A stretch of 64,000 bases of DNA from Candidatus Jettenia ecosi (lineage in GTDB: Bacteria; Planctomycetota; Brocadiia; Brocadiales; Brocadiaceae): contig SULG01000004.1 of assembly GCA_005524015.1 (NCBI GenBank), positions 20,485 to 84,484 of the forward strand, given 5' to 3'. Made by a program: the position numbers and the translations under genes. The notes beneath the pieces were generated by a model. The model ran no database searches and was not told the DNA's origin. It was given only the letters and a program-made list of their open reading frames with translations. Positions 52,162-60,560 of the stretch are shown piece after piece (within the stretch, counting starts at the first letter, position 1; each line of letters opens with the position of its first letter).

Positions 52162-54963
52162 ATGCCAAAGGGGAAAAGAAAAAATATTGACCAGTTAAAC
52201 CAATCAGAAGCTAAGGCGTATCGTCATGCCGATACTGATTCTCCTTTACGTCCGGATATAGGCACACACGCACAATTCAGGAAGAAAAAACCTCCGAAAA
52301 CTTATCGATATGACTCTTCGCTTTCTCCCGCACTGGATTGGGATGGACAGAATCCTGCACGTGAGTTGGGTGAGTGGCTCATTGCAATGATAGAAAAGGC
52401 GGCTGCGCTTCCAGCGCCACATACCTTTGATAAACCTCAGGAATTCAAGAATTCCGGTAGGCATGTTGTTTCCTCAGTCAGGGGACTGCACGATGCAGTG
52501 GAGCAATTGAAACAATTAAGCAAACCGTTCCTTAACTGGACGGGCAAGGCAGAACGGCTTTCCTTTGATGTGCCGACGCTTCCGCTCTTTGTCCACGAAC
52601 GTCTCTCCACAAAGGCGATCATCGAAACCCTGAAAAGTCACAAGAAACAAGAGCATCTCAAACAACTGGGCTTATTCGACCTCTTTGGCAATCCCCCAAG
52701 ACCGGTTACAGACCAGTTACTAAAAGCCTATGAATACCGCGATAAATGGGTAAACAGGATGATACTTGGAGATTCCCTTGTGGTAATGAACTCCCTCCTG
52801 CATTACGAAGGACTTGGCGGACAGGTGCAAATGATCTATTTTGATCCACCTTACGGCATCAAGTTCGGCAGTAACTTCCAGCCTTTTGTTCATAAACGTG
52901 ATGTAGGCCACAACGATGATGAAGACATGACCCGCGAACCAGAGATGGTAAAGGCTTATCGGGATACATGGGAATTGGGACTGCATTCATATCTTACATA
53001 CATGCGCGACCGATTACTACTGGCACGTGATCTCCTAGCACCGGCAGGAAGTATTTTTGTGCAGATAAGCGATGAAAATGTTCACCATATTAGAAGTATT
53101 TTGGATGAAGTGTTTGGAGTTGAGAATTTTGTATCTCAAATTGCTTTTAAAACTACAGCAGGTAAGGGTAGTAAGACTCTTGATAGTATTTACGATATCT
53201 TGTTGTGGTATGCGAAAGATGGATCACAAGTTAAATTTCATCCAATTTTTGTAGAGCGTGGCAAAGAAGAGACTGATGATCGATACAACTGGCTACAATT
53301 ATCTGATGGCGAAATAGTAAAGTTGACAGACGAGCAACTTAGTGGAATAGAACCTATACCAGAAGGTCGTAGGTTTCGTATAACTGCATTGAACTCACAA
53401 GGTGAAACTGCAGGAGAAACATCAAAACCATTTGACTGGAATGGTGTGACTTTCTATCCACCCAAAGGTCGTCATTGGTCTATCTTGCACAGCGGTTTGC
53501 AAAGACTGTCGTCATTGAACAGGCTTATAGTTGAAGGCAAGAATTTGTGTTATAAGCGATTCTTAGACGATTATCCTATCTTTGATATAAAAAATGTATG
53601 GATGGATACAGGTGGTGGTGCATTAGTGCATGAAAAGCAATATGTAGTGCAGACGACTACAAAAGCTGTTCACCGCTGTATGCTTATGACCACTGATCCG
53701 GGTGACCTTGTGCTTGATCCGACGTGCGGCAGCGGAACGACTGCCTATGTTGCCGAGCAGTGGGGACGTCGCTGGATAACTATCGATACAAGCCGTGTAC
53801 CCCTTGCCCTCGCACGACAGAGGCTGCTTACGGCTACATTCCCTTATTATGAATTAAAGGATGAAGGCCGTGGGCCAGTAGGTGGTTTTGTTTACAAACG
53901 CAAGCAAAACAAGAAGGGCGAGGAGACAGGCGGCATTGTGCCGCATGTCACCCTGAAATCTATTGCCAATAATGAACCGCCCGCCGAAGAAGTCCTGGTT
54001 GATCGACCTGAAATAGATAATAAGATAACGCGTGTTACTGGACCATTCTGTGTTGAGGCAACAATACCAACACCTGTTGACTGGGAAGGCGATGGTGTAG
54101 GAGATTCTGGCGCTGGTACTGTCGAACAACACGGTTCATTTATTGACCGTATGCTTGAGATATTGCGAAAATCGCCAGTGCTTCATATAGGAGGCGGCAA
54201 GAGCGTTACCCTTAAAAATATCCGACCGCCTGCAAAAACACTATCATTATCCGCAGAAGCAATAGTTGCAAATGGTGATGAAAAACCGGTTGCACTCCTC
54301 TTCGGCCCTGAAAACGGCGCTGTCAGTGAAAAGCTGGTACACGAGGCGCTGAAAGAGGTAAATCTGAGAGGTTATACCTATCTTTACGTAATCGGGGTTG
54401 GCATTCAATCAAATGCCAGGATATTGATTGAGAATGCTGTGGATATGGGTATGATTCCGGCAACCTACGTCCAGGCAACTCCGGATATTATGATGGGCGA
54501 TCTTTTAAAGAATATGCGTTCCAGCCAGATATTCAGTGTTTGCGGACTGCCAGAGGTAAGGCTTTACAAAGTAAATCCCAAAGATCCCTCACCCCAGCCC
54601 TCTCCCACAAAGGGAGAGGGAGTCTCTCTGTATCAGGTGGAGTTGCTTGGGCTTGATGTACTCGATCCAGTGACTATGGACATTGACAAACGAGGAGGAA
54701 ATGACGTACCCGCGTGGTTCCTGGATACTGACTACAACGGTCTCTGTTTCCACGTCTGCCAGGCATTCTTCCCGCGCACCAGCGCATGGGATAATCTCAA
54801 ACGTGCATTAAAGAGTAATTACGATGAAAGCGTTTGGGAACATCTTGCAGGAACGAAAAGCATTCCGTTTGAGGCTGGTGAACATGGACAGATTGCGGTA
54901 AAGGTGATTGACGATCGCGGGAATGAGCTAATGGTTGTGAAGAATCTGAAGGAATCTGTATAA
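52162..54963 (+). CDS. mod: Type III restriction-modification methyltransferase (Mod)
   Basis: The 933-residue protein is a beta-class N6-adenine/N4-cytosine methyltransferase: catalytic DPPY at 228-231 precedes the SAM-binding DPTCGSGTT at about 519-527. Between them lies the variable target-recognition region (about 300-450). The C-terminal third (about 650-930) is the Mod-type extension that contacts the Res subunit. Residues about 809-820 (SPQPSPTKGEGVS) are encoded by a dispersed CCCTCACCCCAG / CTCCCACAAAGGG repeat at 54586-54620 inserted in frame, so the gene remains open. res follows after an IS200-like gene. Confidence 0.93.
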   Translation: MPKGKRKNIDQLNQSEAKAYRHADTDSPLRPDIGTHAQFRKKKPPKTYRYDSSLSPALDWDGQNPARELGEWLIAMIEKAAALPAPHTFDKPQEFKNSGRHVVSSVRGLHDAVEQLKQLSKPFLNWTGKAERLSFDVPTLPLFVHERLSTKAIIETLKSHKKQEHLKQLGLFDLFGNPPRPVTDQLLKAYEYRDKWVNRMILGDSLVVMNSLLHYEGLGGQVQMIYFDPPYGIKFGSNFQPFVHKRDVGHNDDEDMTREPEMVKAYRDTWELGLHSYLTYMRDRLLLARDLLAPAGSIFVQISDENVHHIRSILDEVFGVENFVSQIAFKTTAGKGSKTLDSIYDILLWYAKDGSQVKFHPIFVERGKEETDDRYNWLQLSDGEIVKLTDEQLSGIEPIPEGRRFRITALNSQGETAGETSKPFDWNGVTFYPPKGRHWSILHSGLQRLSSLNRLIVEGKNLCYKRFLDDYPIFDIKNVWMDTGGGALVHEKQYVVQTTTKAVHRCMLMTTDPGDLVLDPTCGSGTTAYVAEQWGRRWITIDTSRVPLALARQRLLTATFPYYELKDEGRGPVGGFVYKRKQNKKGEETGGIVPHVTLKSIANNEPPAEEVLVDRPEIDNKITRVTGPFCVEATIPTPVDWEGDGVGDSGAGTVEQHGSFIDRMLEILRKSPVLHIGGGKSVTLKNIRPPAKTLSLSAEAIVANGDEKPVALLFGPENGAVSEKLVHEALKEVNLRGYTYLYVIGVGIQSNARILIENAVDMGMIPATYVQATPDIMMGDLLKNMRSSQIFSVCGLPEVRLYKVNPKDPSPQPSPTKGEGVSLYQVELLGLDVLDPVTMDIDKRGGNDVPAWFLDTDYNGLCFHVCQAFFPRTSAWDNLKRALKSNYDESVWEHLAGTKSIPFEAGEHGQIAVKVIDDRGNELMVVKNLKESV
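54586..54620. repeat. CCCTCACCCCAGCCCTCTCCC-type repeat inside mod
   Basis: CCCTCACCCCAGCCC followed by CTCCCACAAAGGGAGAGGG, a hairpin-forming repeat widespread in bacterial genomes. It keeps the mod reading frame and adds about 12 residues in a loop of the C-terminal domain. Confidence 0.7.
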
Positions 54964-55139
54964 TGATCCCTGTCATAAGTGGCAGAATTAAGTACCTAAC
55001 CATAAGTTTTTGCATATACTTCTTTATCAAGGGAAGGCAGAATACAGAATTCAGGAGACAGGAGCCAGAATACCCGTTAGGTCTCGTTCCTCGACCCAAC
55101 CTACTTGACTACAAAACGGAGACAAAGAACCTATCGTAA

Positions 55140-55670
55140 CCCCAGCCTTCAGTCTGGGGCTAACCGGGCTTTAGCCCTGATCCAGGGGGAAAAATATGGC
55201 ATTCGTTAAAATAATGATTCATGCCGTATGGGGTACAAAAAACAGAGAGCCTTATCTAACCAACGATATCAGGACGGTAATCATAAAACATATCAAAGAG
55301 AATGCGAAGAACAAAGAAATCTTCATTGATACCTTGAATGGTTATACTGAGCATTTACACTGTCTCCTTGGATTAAATGCAGATATGAGTATTTCAAAAA
55401 CAATGCACCTGATAAAAGGAGAGTCGTCTTTCTGGATAAACAAACAAAAAATCACGCCGTATACGTTCGAATGGGCAGATGAATATTTCGCAGTTTCCGT
55501 GAGTGAATCAATACTTGATAAGGTAAGGTTATACATTCGTAATCAGGAAGAACACCACAGGAAGGTTGTCTTTAACCAGGAATATGAGGAATTCATCAGG
55601 AAACATCATTTGGGAAGTCATGGCTAAAGCCGTATTTGATTGATAACGATCTCCGCCATAAATGGCGGAG
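55140..55670 (+). mobile_element. IS200/IS605-like insertion between mod and res
   Basis: Hairpin CCCCAG-N8-CTGGGG (55140-55159) and GGGCTAA-N7-TTAGCCC (55157-55177) lie upstream of the transposase gene. CTCCGCC/GGCGGAG (55651-55670) lies downstream. Subterminal hairpins without terminal inverted repeats are typical of IS200/IS605 elements, whose Y1 transposase recognises such structures in single-stranded DNA. The exact ends cannot be fixed because these elements leave no target duplication. Confidence 0.6.
55196..55627 (+). CDS. tnpA: IS200-like Y1 (HUH) transposase
   Basis: The 143-residue protein has the HUH-type residues His53 and His55 (EHLHCLLGL), the catalytic Tyr113 in VRLYIRNQEEHH and conserved Gln117, and N-terminal VKIMIHAVWGTK typical of IS200 TnpA. 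The length is complete and all active-site residues are present, so it may be functional. It lies between mod and res of the type III system. It could also act as the trans-acting REP transposase for the dispersed hairpins in this window. Confidence 0.92.
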   Translation: MAFVKIMIHAVWGTKNREPYLTNDIRTVIIKHIKENAKNKEIFIDTLNGYTEHLHCLLGLNADMSISKTMHLIKGESSFWINKQKITPYTFEWADEYFAVSVSESILDKVRLYIRNQEEHHRKVVFNQEYEEFIRKHHLGSHG

Positions 55671-55745
55671 TTATATGGGATGTCCTGGAATATGCCTGAA
55701 CAGGCGATGCTATTCTAAAGAAGCTTTTAAACAAGCAAAGAAACT

Positions 55746-58700
55746 ATGAATAACTTTGAAGTTGAACAACCGATACGAAACTCACCTTACGAAGAACCTT
55801 CCGAACACTGGCATATAGAGGAAGGACGGCTGCCAGAGATAAGAGATGGACGCCGTCAGGCAGGGTATTTTTATCGTGACCCCAAAACGTCTATGTCTTC
55901 GGGAGAACACGAGGCACGGGGACAGTGGGTTGAATTAGCGCTTGTAAACCTGATACGTAAACAGATAAAGGATTGGCGTACAAAGAACTATCTCGGTGTG
56001 ACAGGAACGACCCTTGAGCTTTTAAAATACTGGCAGCGCGACGGAAGACAGCACAGGCTTTTCTTTGCGCAGATAGAAGCTGTGGAGACAATCATCTTCT
56101 TAAATGAGGCGCGTGCAGACTATCTCCAGGGAATTGATATACCACTTGACGGGATAAGTGACGAACGAAAGGCTGAAGGCTATACAGCTTTTAAACGTTA
56201 CGCCTGCAAGATGGCTACCGGCGCCGGAAAGACGACCGTAATGGGAATGCTTGCGGCATGGAGTATTCTGAATAAGGTCGATGACAGGAGTGATGGAAGA
56301 TTTTCGGATGTTGTGCTTGTAGTTTGCCCCAATGTCACTATCCGCAATCGTTTGCAGGAACTTGACCCGGCAAGAGGCGAAGCAAGCCTGTACCGTACGC
56401 GCGATCTTGTTCCGCAACACCTCATGTCAGACCTGATAAAAGGTCGGGTACTTGTGACCAACTGGCATGTCTTCGAACCGCAGGGGATTCAGGTAGGAGG
56501 TGTGAGCGCCAAAGTCAGCAAGGCAGGCGTGCCTGTACGGATCAAAGAGACGATAACCATAGGACCAAAGACAACTATTGCACGTGGCAAACGATACCTG
56601 ACATCTGACGAATTAGATCGGCAAGTCGCCGCGGGTTTGATTTCAATTTTGAGTGAAGAGCGGGACAAGCAGTGGAATCTTAAGAAAGTTGCCGTTGAGT
56701 CTGTCAAATATGTTGAGAGTGATACGGCTATGGTAAACCGTGTGCTTGGGAAGGAGATCGGTGGAAAGCAAAATATCCTTGTATTCAATGACGAGGCACA
56801 TCACGCATACCGTATCCGTAAACCAGAACCGGATGAAACTGAAGAAGATATTTTCGGCGAAGAAGAGGAAATCGAGGAATTCTTCAAGGAGGCAACTGTC
56901 TGGGTTGACGGTCTGGACAGGATACATAAGCTGCGGGGTATTAATTTTTGCGTAGACCTTTCTGCAACCCCGTATTACTTGGGCCGTGTCGGTCAGGAGA
57001 CAAACCGCACATTTCCATGGGTCGTGAGTGATTTTGGTCTTACGGATGCAATTGAATCCGGACTGGTAAAAATCCCTCAATTAGCAGTTCGAGATACTAC
57101 AGGCGCTGAGATACCTGGATACTTCAATATATGGCGTTGGATACTTCCACGCCTTACCCCTGCCGAACGCGGTGGCAAGAAGGGAATTCCTAAACCCGAA
57201 GCGATTCTTAAATGGGCAAACACGCCTATTGCAATGTTGGCAGGGCTCTGGGAAGAACTAAGGCAGGAATGGGCAAATCATAGTCAAGATACACGTCCTC
57301 CTGTTTTTATCCTTGTCTGTAAAAACACCAAAATAGCAAAGGTGGTCTATGAATGGCTTGCAGAAGACAGACCGCCAACGGGCATTCCCTCAGCAGGAAT
57401 TAACGGGTTTCTCAATGGTAATGGCAATGCATTCACCATCAGGGTAGATTCGAAAGTAGTCCATGAGACAGACACAGAAGGCGCTAAAAGTGACGAATCA
57501 CGCTGGATGAGATTTACCCTTGATACCGTGGGGAAGACAGATTGGACGCGGGATAGTCAGGGACGTGTAATTTATCCGGAAGGGTTTGAAGAACTGGCAA
57601 AAAAACTTGGTCGCCCGCTCCATCCGCCAGGCAGGGATGTGCACTGTATTGTAAGTGTCGGGATGCTCACTGAAGGCTGGGATTGCAACACTGTTACTCA
57701 TATTGTCGGTTTGAGACCGTTTATGTCTCAACTTCTCTGTGAGCAGGTTGTGGGACGTGGTCTAAGACGTTCAAATTATGAAGTTGCAGAAGGCGGAGAA
57801 CTTCTCTCGGAAGAGGTTGCCAAAATATTTGGTGTTCCTTTTGAAGTGATTCCTTTTAAACAGAATAAGACAGGTTCTCATCCAACAGTAAAACGCCACC
57901 ATATCACAGCAGTACCGGGAAAGGTTCAGTATGAGATACAATTTCCCCGTATTGAAGGTTATCAGCAAGCTATCCGTAATCGTATTATGGTGGACTGGAA
58001 TTCAGTTGCACAATTGTATCTCGACCCGATGAACATTCCACCTGAAGTGGAGATGAAGGCCGGACTTCCCAATAACCAGGGGAGATATTCTCTCACGGGA
58101 CCGGGAAGAATCGAAAACGTTGATCTAAGTCCGTATCGTTCCGGACGGCGTTTTCAGGAATTGGTTTTTGAACTTGCCCGAGATTTAGCCAGAAACTACG
58201 TGTCACAGCCAGGATGCACTGTACCGCCACATATTCTTTTCCCGCAGGTAGCAAGGATTGTGGAAAAATATCTGAAGGAAAAAGTTTTGCCTATCTCACC
58301 TGCAAACATCATGGATGCATTCCTGTCTCCATACTATGGATGGGTTATAGAACGACTGGTTGAGGCTGTAAAACCGGATACATCACTTGGAGAAGCGCCA
58401 GAGATACCGCGTTACGAGGCAAGCCGTGGACCTGGCTCTACGGCTGAGGTGGATTTTTGGACAAACAGGGATGTCCGTGAAGTTATCCATTCCCATGTAA
58501 ATTATGTTGTTGCAGACACGAAGAAATGGGAACAGGCTGCTGCGTATAGTATTGATAAGCATGACAAGGTTGATGCCTTTGTCAAAAATGCCGGACTCGG
58601 TTTTGCAATTCCCTATTTGCATAACGGTCAGCCTCATGACTATATGCCGGATTTTATCATTCGCTTGAAATGTATCCCTCCCATTCATCTTATTCTGGAA

Positions 58701-58856
58701 ACAAAAGGGTTTGATGAACTTGCCGGGATAAAAGCCCAGGCTGCCCAAAGATGGGTGGATGCGGTAAATGCCGAAGGAAGCTATGGAATATGGAAATATG
58801 CCGTTACCGGGAAGCCCGAAGAGGTGGGGAAGAGGATAGAGGAAGCTGCAAAATGA
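55746..58856 (+). CDS. res: Type III restriction endonuclease subunit (Res)
   Basis: The 1036-residue protein has a superfamily 2 ATPase core: Walker A KMATGAGKTTV (about 155-165), DEAH-box NDEAHHAY (about 348-355), SATPYYLG (motif III region), and GLRRSNYE (motif VI). The C-terminal PD-(D/E)xK nuclease is seen in PDFIIRLK ... LILETKG (about 960-985). Complete length is typical for Res, with the mod gene upstream, so a working ATP-dependent restriction system is plausible. Its start follows the IS200-like element by about 75 bp, which may have disrupted co-transcription with mod. Confidence 0.93.
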   Translation: MNNFEVEQPIRNSPYEEPSEHWHIEEGRLPEIRDGRRQAGYFYRDPKTSMSSGEHEARGQWVELALVNLIRKQIKDWRTKNYLGVTGTTLELLKYWQRDGRQHRLFFAQIEAVETIIFLNEARADYLQGIDIPLDGISDERKAEGYTAFKRYACKMATGAGKTTVMGMLAAWSILNKVDDRSDGRFSDVVLVVCPNVTIRNRLQELDPARGEASLYRTRDLVPQHLMSDLIKGRVLVTNWHVFEPQGIQVGGVSAKVSKAGVPVRIKETITIGPKTTIARGKRYLTSDELDRQVAAGLISILSEERDKQWNLKKVAVESVKYVESDTAMVNRVLGKEIGGKQNILVFNDEAHHAYRIRKPEPDETEEDIFGEEEEIEEFFKEATVWVDGLDRIHKLRGINFCVDLSATPYYLGRVGQETNRTFPWVVSDFGLTDAIESGLVKIPQLAVRDTTGAEIPGYFNIWRWILPRLTPAERGGKKGIPKPEAILKWANTPIAMLAGLWEELRQEWANHSQDTRPPVFILVCKNTKIAKVVYEWLAEDRPPTGIPSAGINGFLNGNGNAFTIRVDSKVVHETDTEGAKSDESRWMRFTLDTVGKTDWTRDSQGRVIYPEGFEELAKKLGRPLHPPGRDVHCIVSVGMLTEGWDCNTVTHIVGLRPFMSQLLCEQVVGRGLRRSNYEVAEGGELLSEEVAKIFGVPFEVIPFKQNKTGSHPTVKRHHITAVPGKVQYEIQFPRIEGYQQAIRNRIMVDWNSVAQLYLDPMNIPPEVEMKAGLPNNQGRYSLTGPGRIENVDLSPYRSGRRFQELVFELARDLARNYVSQPGCTVPPHILFPQVARIVEKYLKEKVLPISPANIMDAFLSPYYGWVIERLVEAVKPDTSLGEAPEIPRYEASRGPGSTAEVDFWTNRDVREVIHSHVNYVVADTKKWEQAAAYSIDKHDKVDAFVKNAGLGFAIPYLHNGQPHDYMPDFIIRLKCIPPIHLILETKGFDELAGIKAQAAQRWVDAVNAEGSYGIWKYAVTGKPEEVGKRIEEAAK

Positions 58857-59172
58857 TACGGAAAATGAAAAAGATACCATCTACAACTTTTTGCAGCAAA
58901 GAGAAGTTTTTGATAATGCTTCCAATAAAGGATTATGAGATAATAAGTCAACTTGATTATTAATAATAGATTGTATCGTATCTGTCATTGCGAGGGTCAT
59001 TTCCGAAGCAATCTCCTGGATACTTCAGAAGAGATTGCTTCGGGGAAAAACGCCCCTCGCAATGACAATCTCTGCCTTTTGGGACATCCCCATATTGTTA
59101 CAAATTATGTTGACGATGCAGTAGTCGGTTTCAATAATATAAAAAATTGCACAAAATCAAGGAGTTATAATT
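58857..59172. repeat. Intergenic CATTGCGAGGG inverted repeat between res and mtfA
   Basis: CATTGCGAGGG (58987-58997) ... GAAGCAATCTC and GAGATTGCTTC ... CCCTCGCAATG (59055-59065) form the well-known inverted repeat. It relates to the pair bounding 31772-32079. No gene. Confidence 0.65.
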
Positions 59173-59943
59173 ATGTTTGGTAGTAAACAAAAGAGACGTG
59201 ACAGCTTACGTGCCGCACCCTTACCTTTGACATGGCTTAAGGTCATTGAGCGCAATGTTCCGTTCTATCGTTATTTACCCGAAGCCGACCAATGTGAGCT
59301 CCATCGGCATATTCAAGTCTTTCTTGCAGAGAGACACTTTGAAGGTTGCGGCGGTTTACAAATAACCGACGAGATCAAAGTTACTATTTCAGCTCAAGCA
59401 TGTTTGCTCTTGCTTCATCGGGATACGGATTACTACCCTACATTGAAATCGATCCTGGTCTATCCCAGTGCATATATAGCACGCCAGTCTACATCGGTAG
59501 GGACAGGTATGATACTTGAGAGTACTACAATTCGGCTTGGAGAATCGTGGCAACGGGGAGCGGTTATCCTGTCATGGGATGATGTGTTACAAGGTGCGGC
59601 AGATATTCATGATGGACACAACGTCGTGCTTCATGAGTTTGCACATCAACTGGATCAGGAAGGCGGGGAAGCCAAAGGGTCCCCTATTTTGGAACGGCGT
59701 TCAATGTATGTTGCGTGGGCACGTATCCTGGGGGCGGAGTATGTACAACTTCAAAAAGATGTTCAGGATGGACACAAATCCACCCTGGATGATTATGGCG
59801 CAACAAATCCGGCAGAGTTTTTCGCTGTAGCAACGGAATGTTTCTTTGAGAAAGCTCTACAACTCAAGAAGAAGCACCCGGAGCTTTACGAAGAGTTGAA
59901 GCTATACTACCGGCAGGACCCGGCACAATTCAGGAATCGCTGA
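59173..59943 (+). CDS. mtfA: MtfA-like zinc metallopeptidase (M90 family)
   Basis: The 256-residue protein has the zinc-binding HEFAHQLD (HExxH) in NVVLHEFAHQLDQEGG and a downstream Glu in AEFFAVATECFF that completes the site. Residues LTWLKVIERNVPFYRYLP at the N terminus match the MtfA family. In E. coli MtfA binds the glucose-PTS repressor Mlc; the target here is unknown. It is cytoplasmic. AAGGAG precedes the ATG. Confidence 0.9.
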   Translation: MFGSKQKRRDSLRAAPLPLTWLKVIERNVPFYRYLPEADQCELHRHIQVFLAERHFEGCGGLQITDEIKVTISAQACLLLLHRDTDYYPTLKSILVYPSAYIARQSTSVGTGMILESTTIRLGESWQRGAVILSWDDVLQGAADIHDGHNVVLHEFAHQLDQEGGEAKGSPILERRSMYVAWARILGAEYVQLQKDVQDGHKSTLDDYGATNPAEFFAVATECFFEKALQLKKKHPELYEELKLYYRQDPAQFRNR

Positions 59944-59971
59944 CGTTACCATATAAGCTTGATGTTATTAG

Positions 59972-60142
59972 CTTGTTCCCAAACTCCGTTTGGAAACACA
60001 ATTGCCTGGAAACTCTGTTTCGGGAGTCCATAGTTCTGAGGGATCATACGATCAGGTACTTCTTGATTCGGGAAACAGAGTTTCTCGGACGTGTGTTCCC
60101 AAACCATGTCCTCATGTAAATGGGGAAGAGTTTGGGAACAAG
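59972..60142. repeat. Composite palindromic element with AAACTCTGTTT hairpins (copy B, inverted)
   Basis: Inverted version of 46424-46574: CTTGTTCCCAAACTCCG opens it and AGTTTGGGAACAAG closes it. The last hairpin carries an extra 20-odd bases around 60106-60128 and there are several point changes. The shared core order confirms a common origin and movement or recombination of a complete element. Confidence 0.75.
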
Positions 60143-60560
60143 CCAGCTATCTACAAGAACTTAGCTTAATGCATATGGGGGTCAGGAATAAGCTCATACC
60201 CCTGTAGAGACGCAAAATCTTGCGTCTCTACCGTCTCTACAATTGAGATCAGGGGTATGCTCATTCAAAAAGATTGCATTTTCTATACATTACACGAGAC
60301 CTTCAGCTTAGTACTAAGAACGTAGGGTAAGGCATTAGCCTTGCTTCCACGTCCGAATACATACACGGGGGACAGCAGCCTTAAAGGGTTGCCCTACAGA
60401 ATGAAAATTCCTATACGTTGCATGAGGACTTTGGCAACTTTTTTGGGTAAAACATTCAACGCAGGGGCTGAAGATCTTCAGCCCCTGCTGAGATTAAATT
60501 TCCTAAACATCGAGGTAACCGGGAAGAGGGCATATCCTTCCTGGTCAGTATAGACATAGG
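60143..60560. repeat. Repeat island between mtfA and the Asp-box gene
   Basis: Contains the GTAGAGACGCAAAA palindrome (60204-60231), TTAGCTTAATGCATATGGGG (60161-60180), a GGGTTGCCCTAC repeat (60389-60400; compare 42138), and a perfect palindrome GCAGGGGCTGAAGA/TCTTCAGCCCCTGC (60461-60488), which may end the transcript of the Asp-box gene. No coding sequence. Confidence 0.6.
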
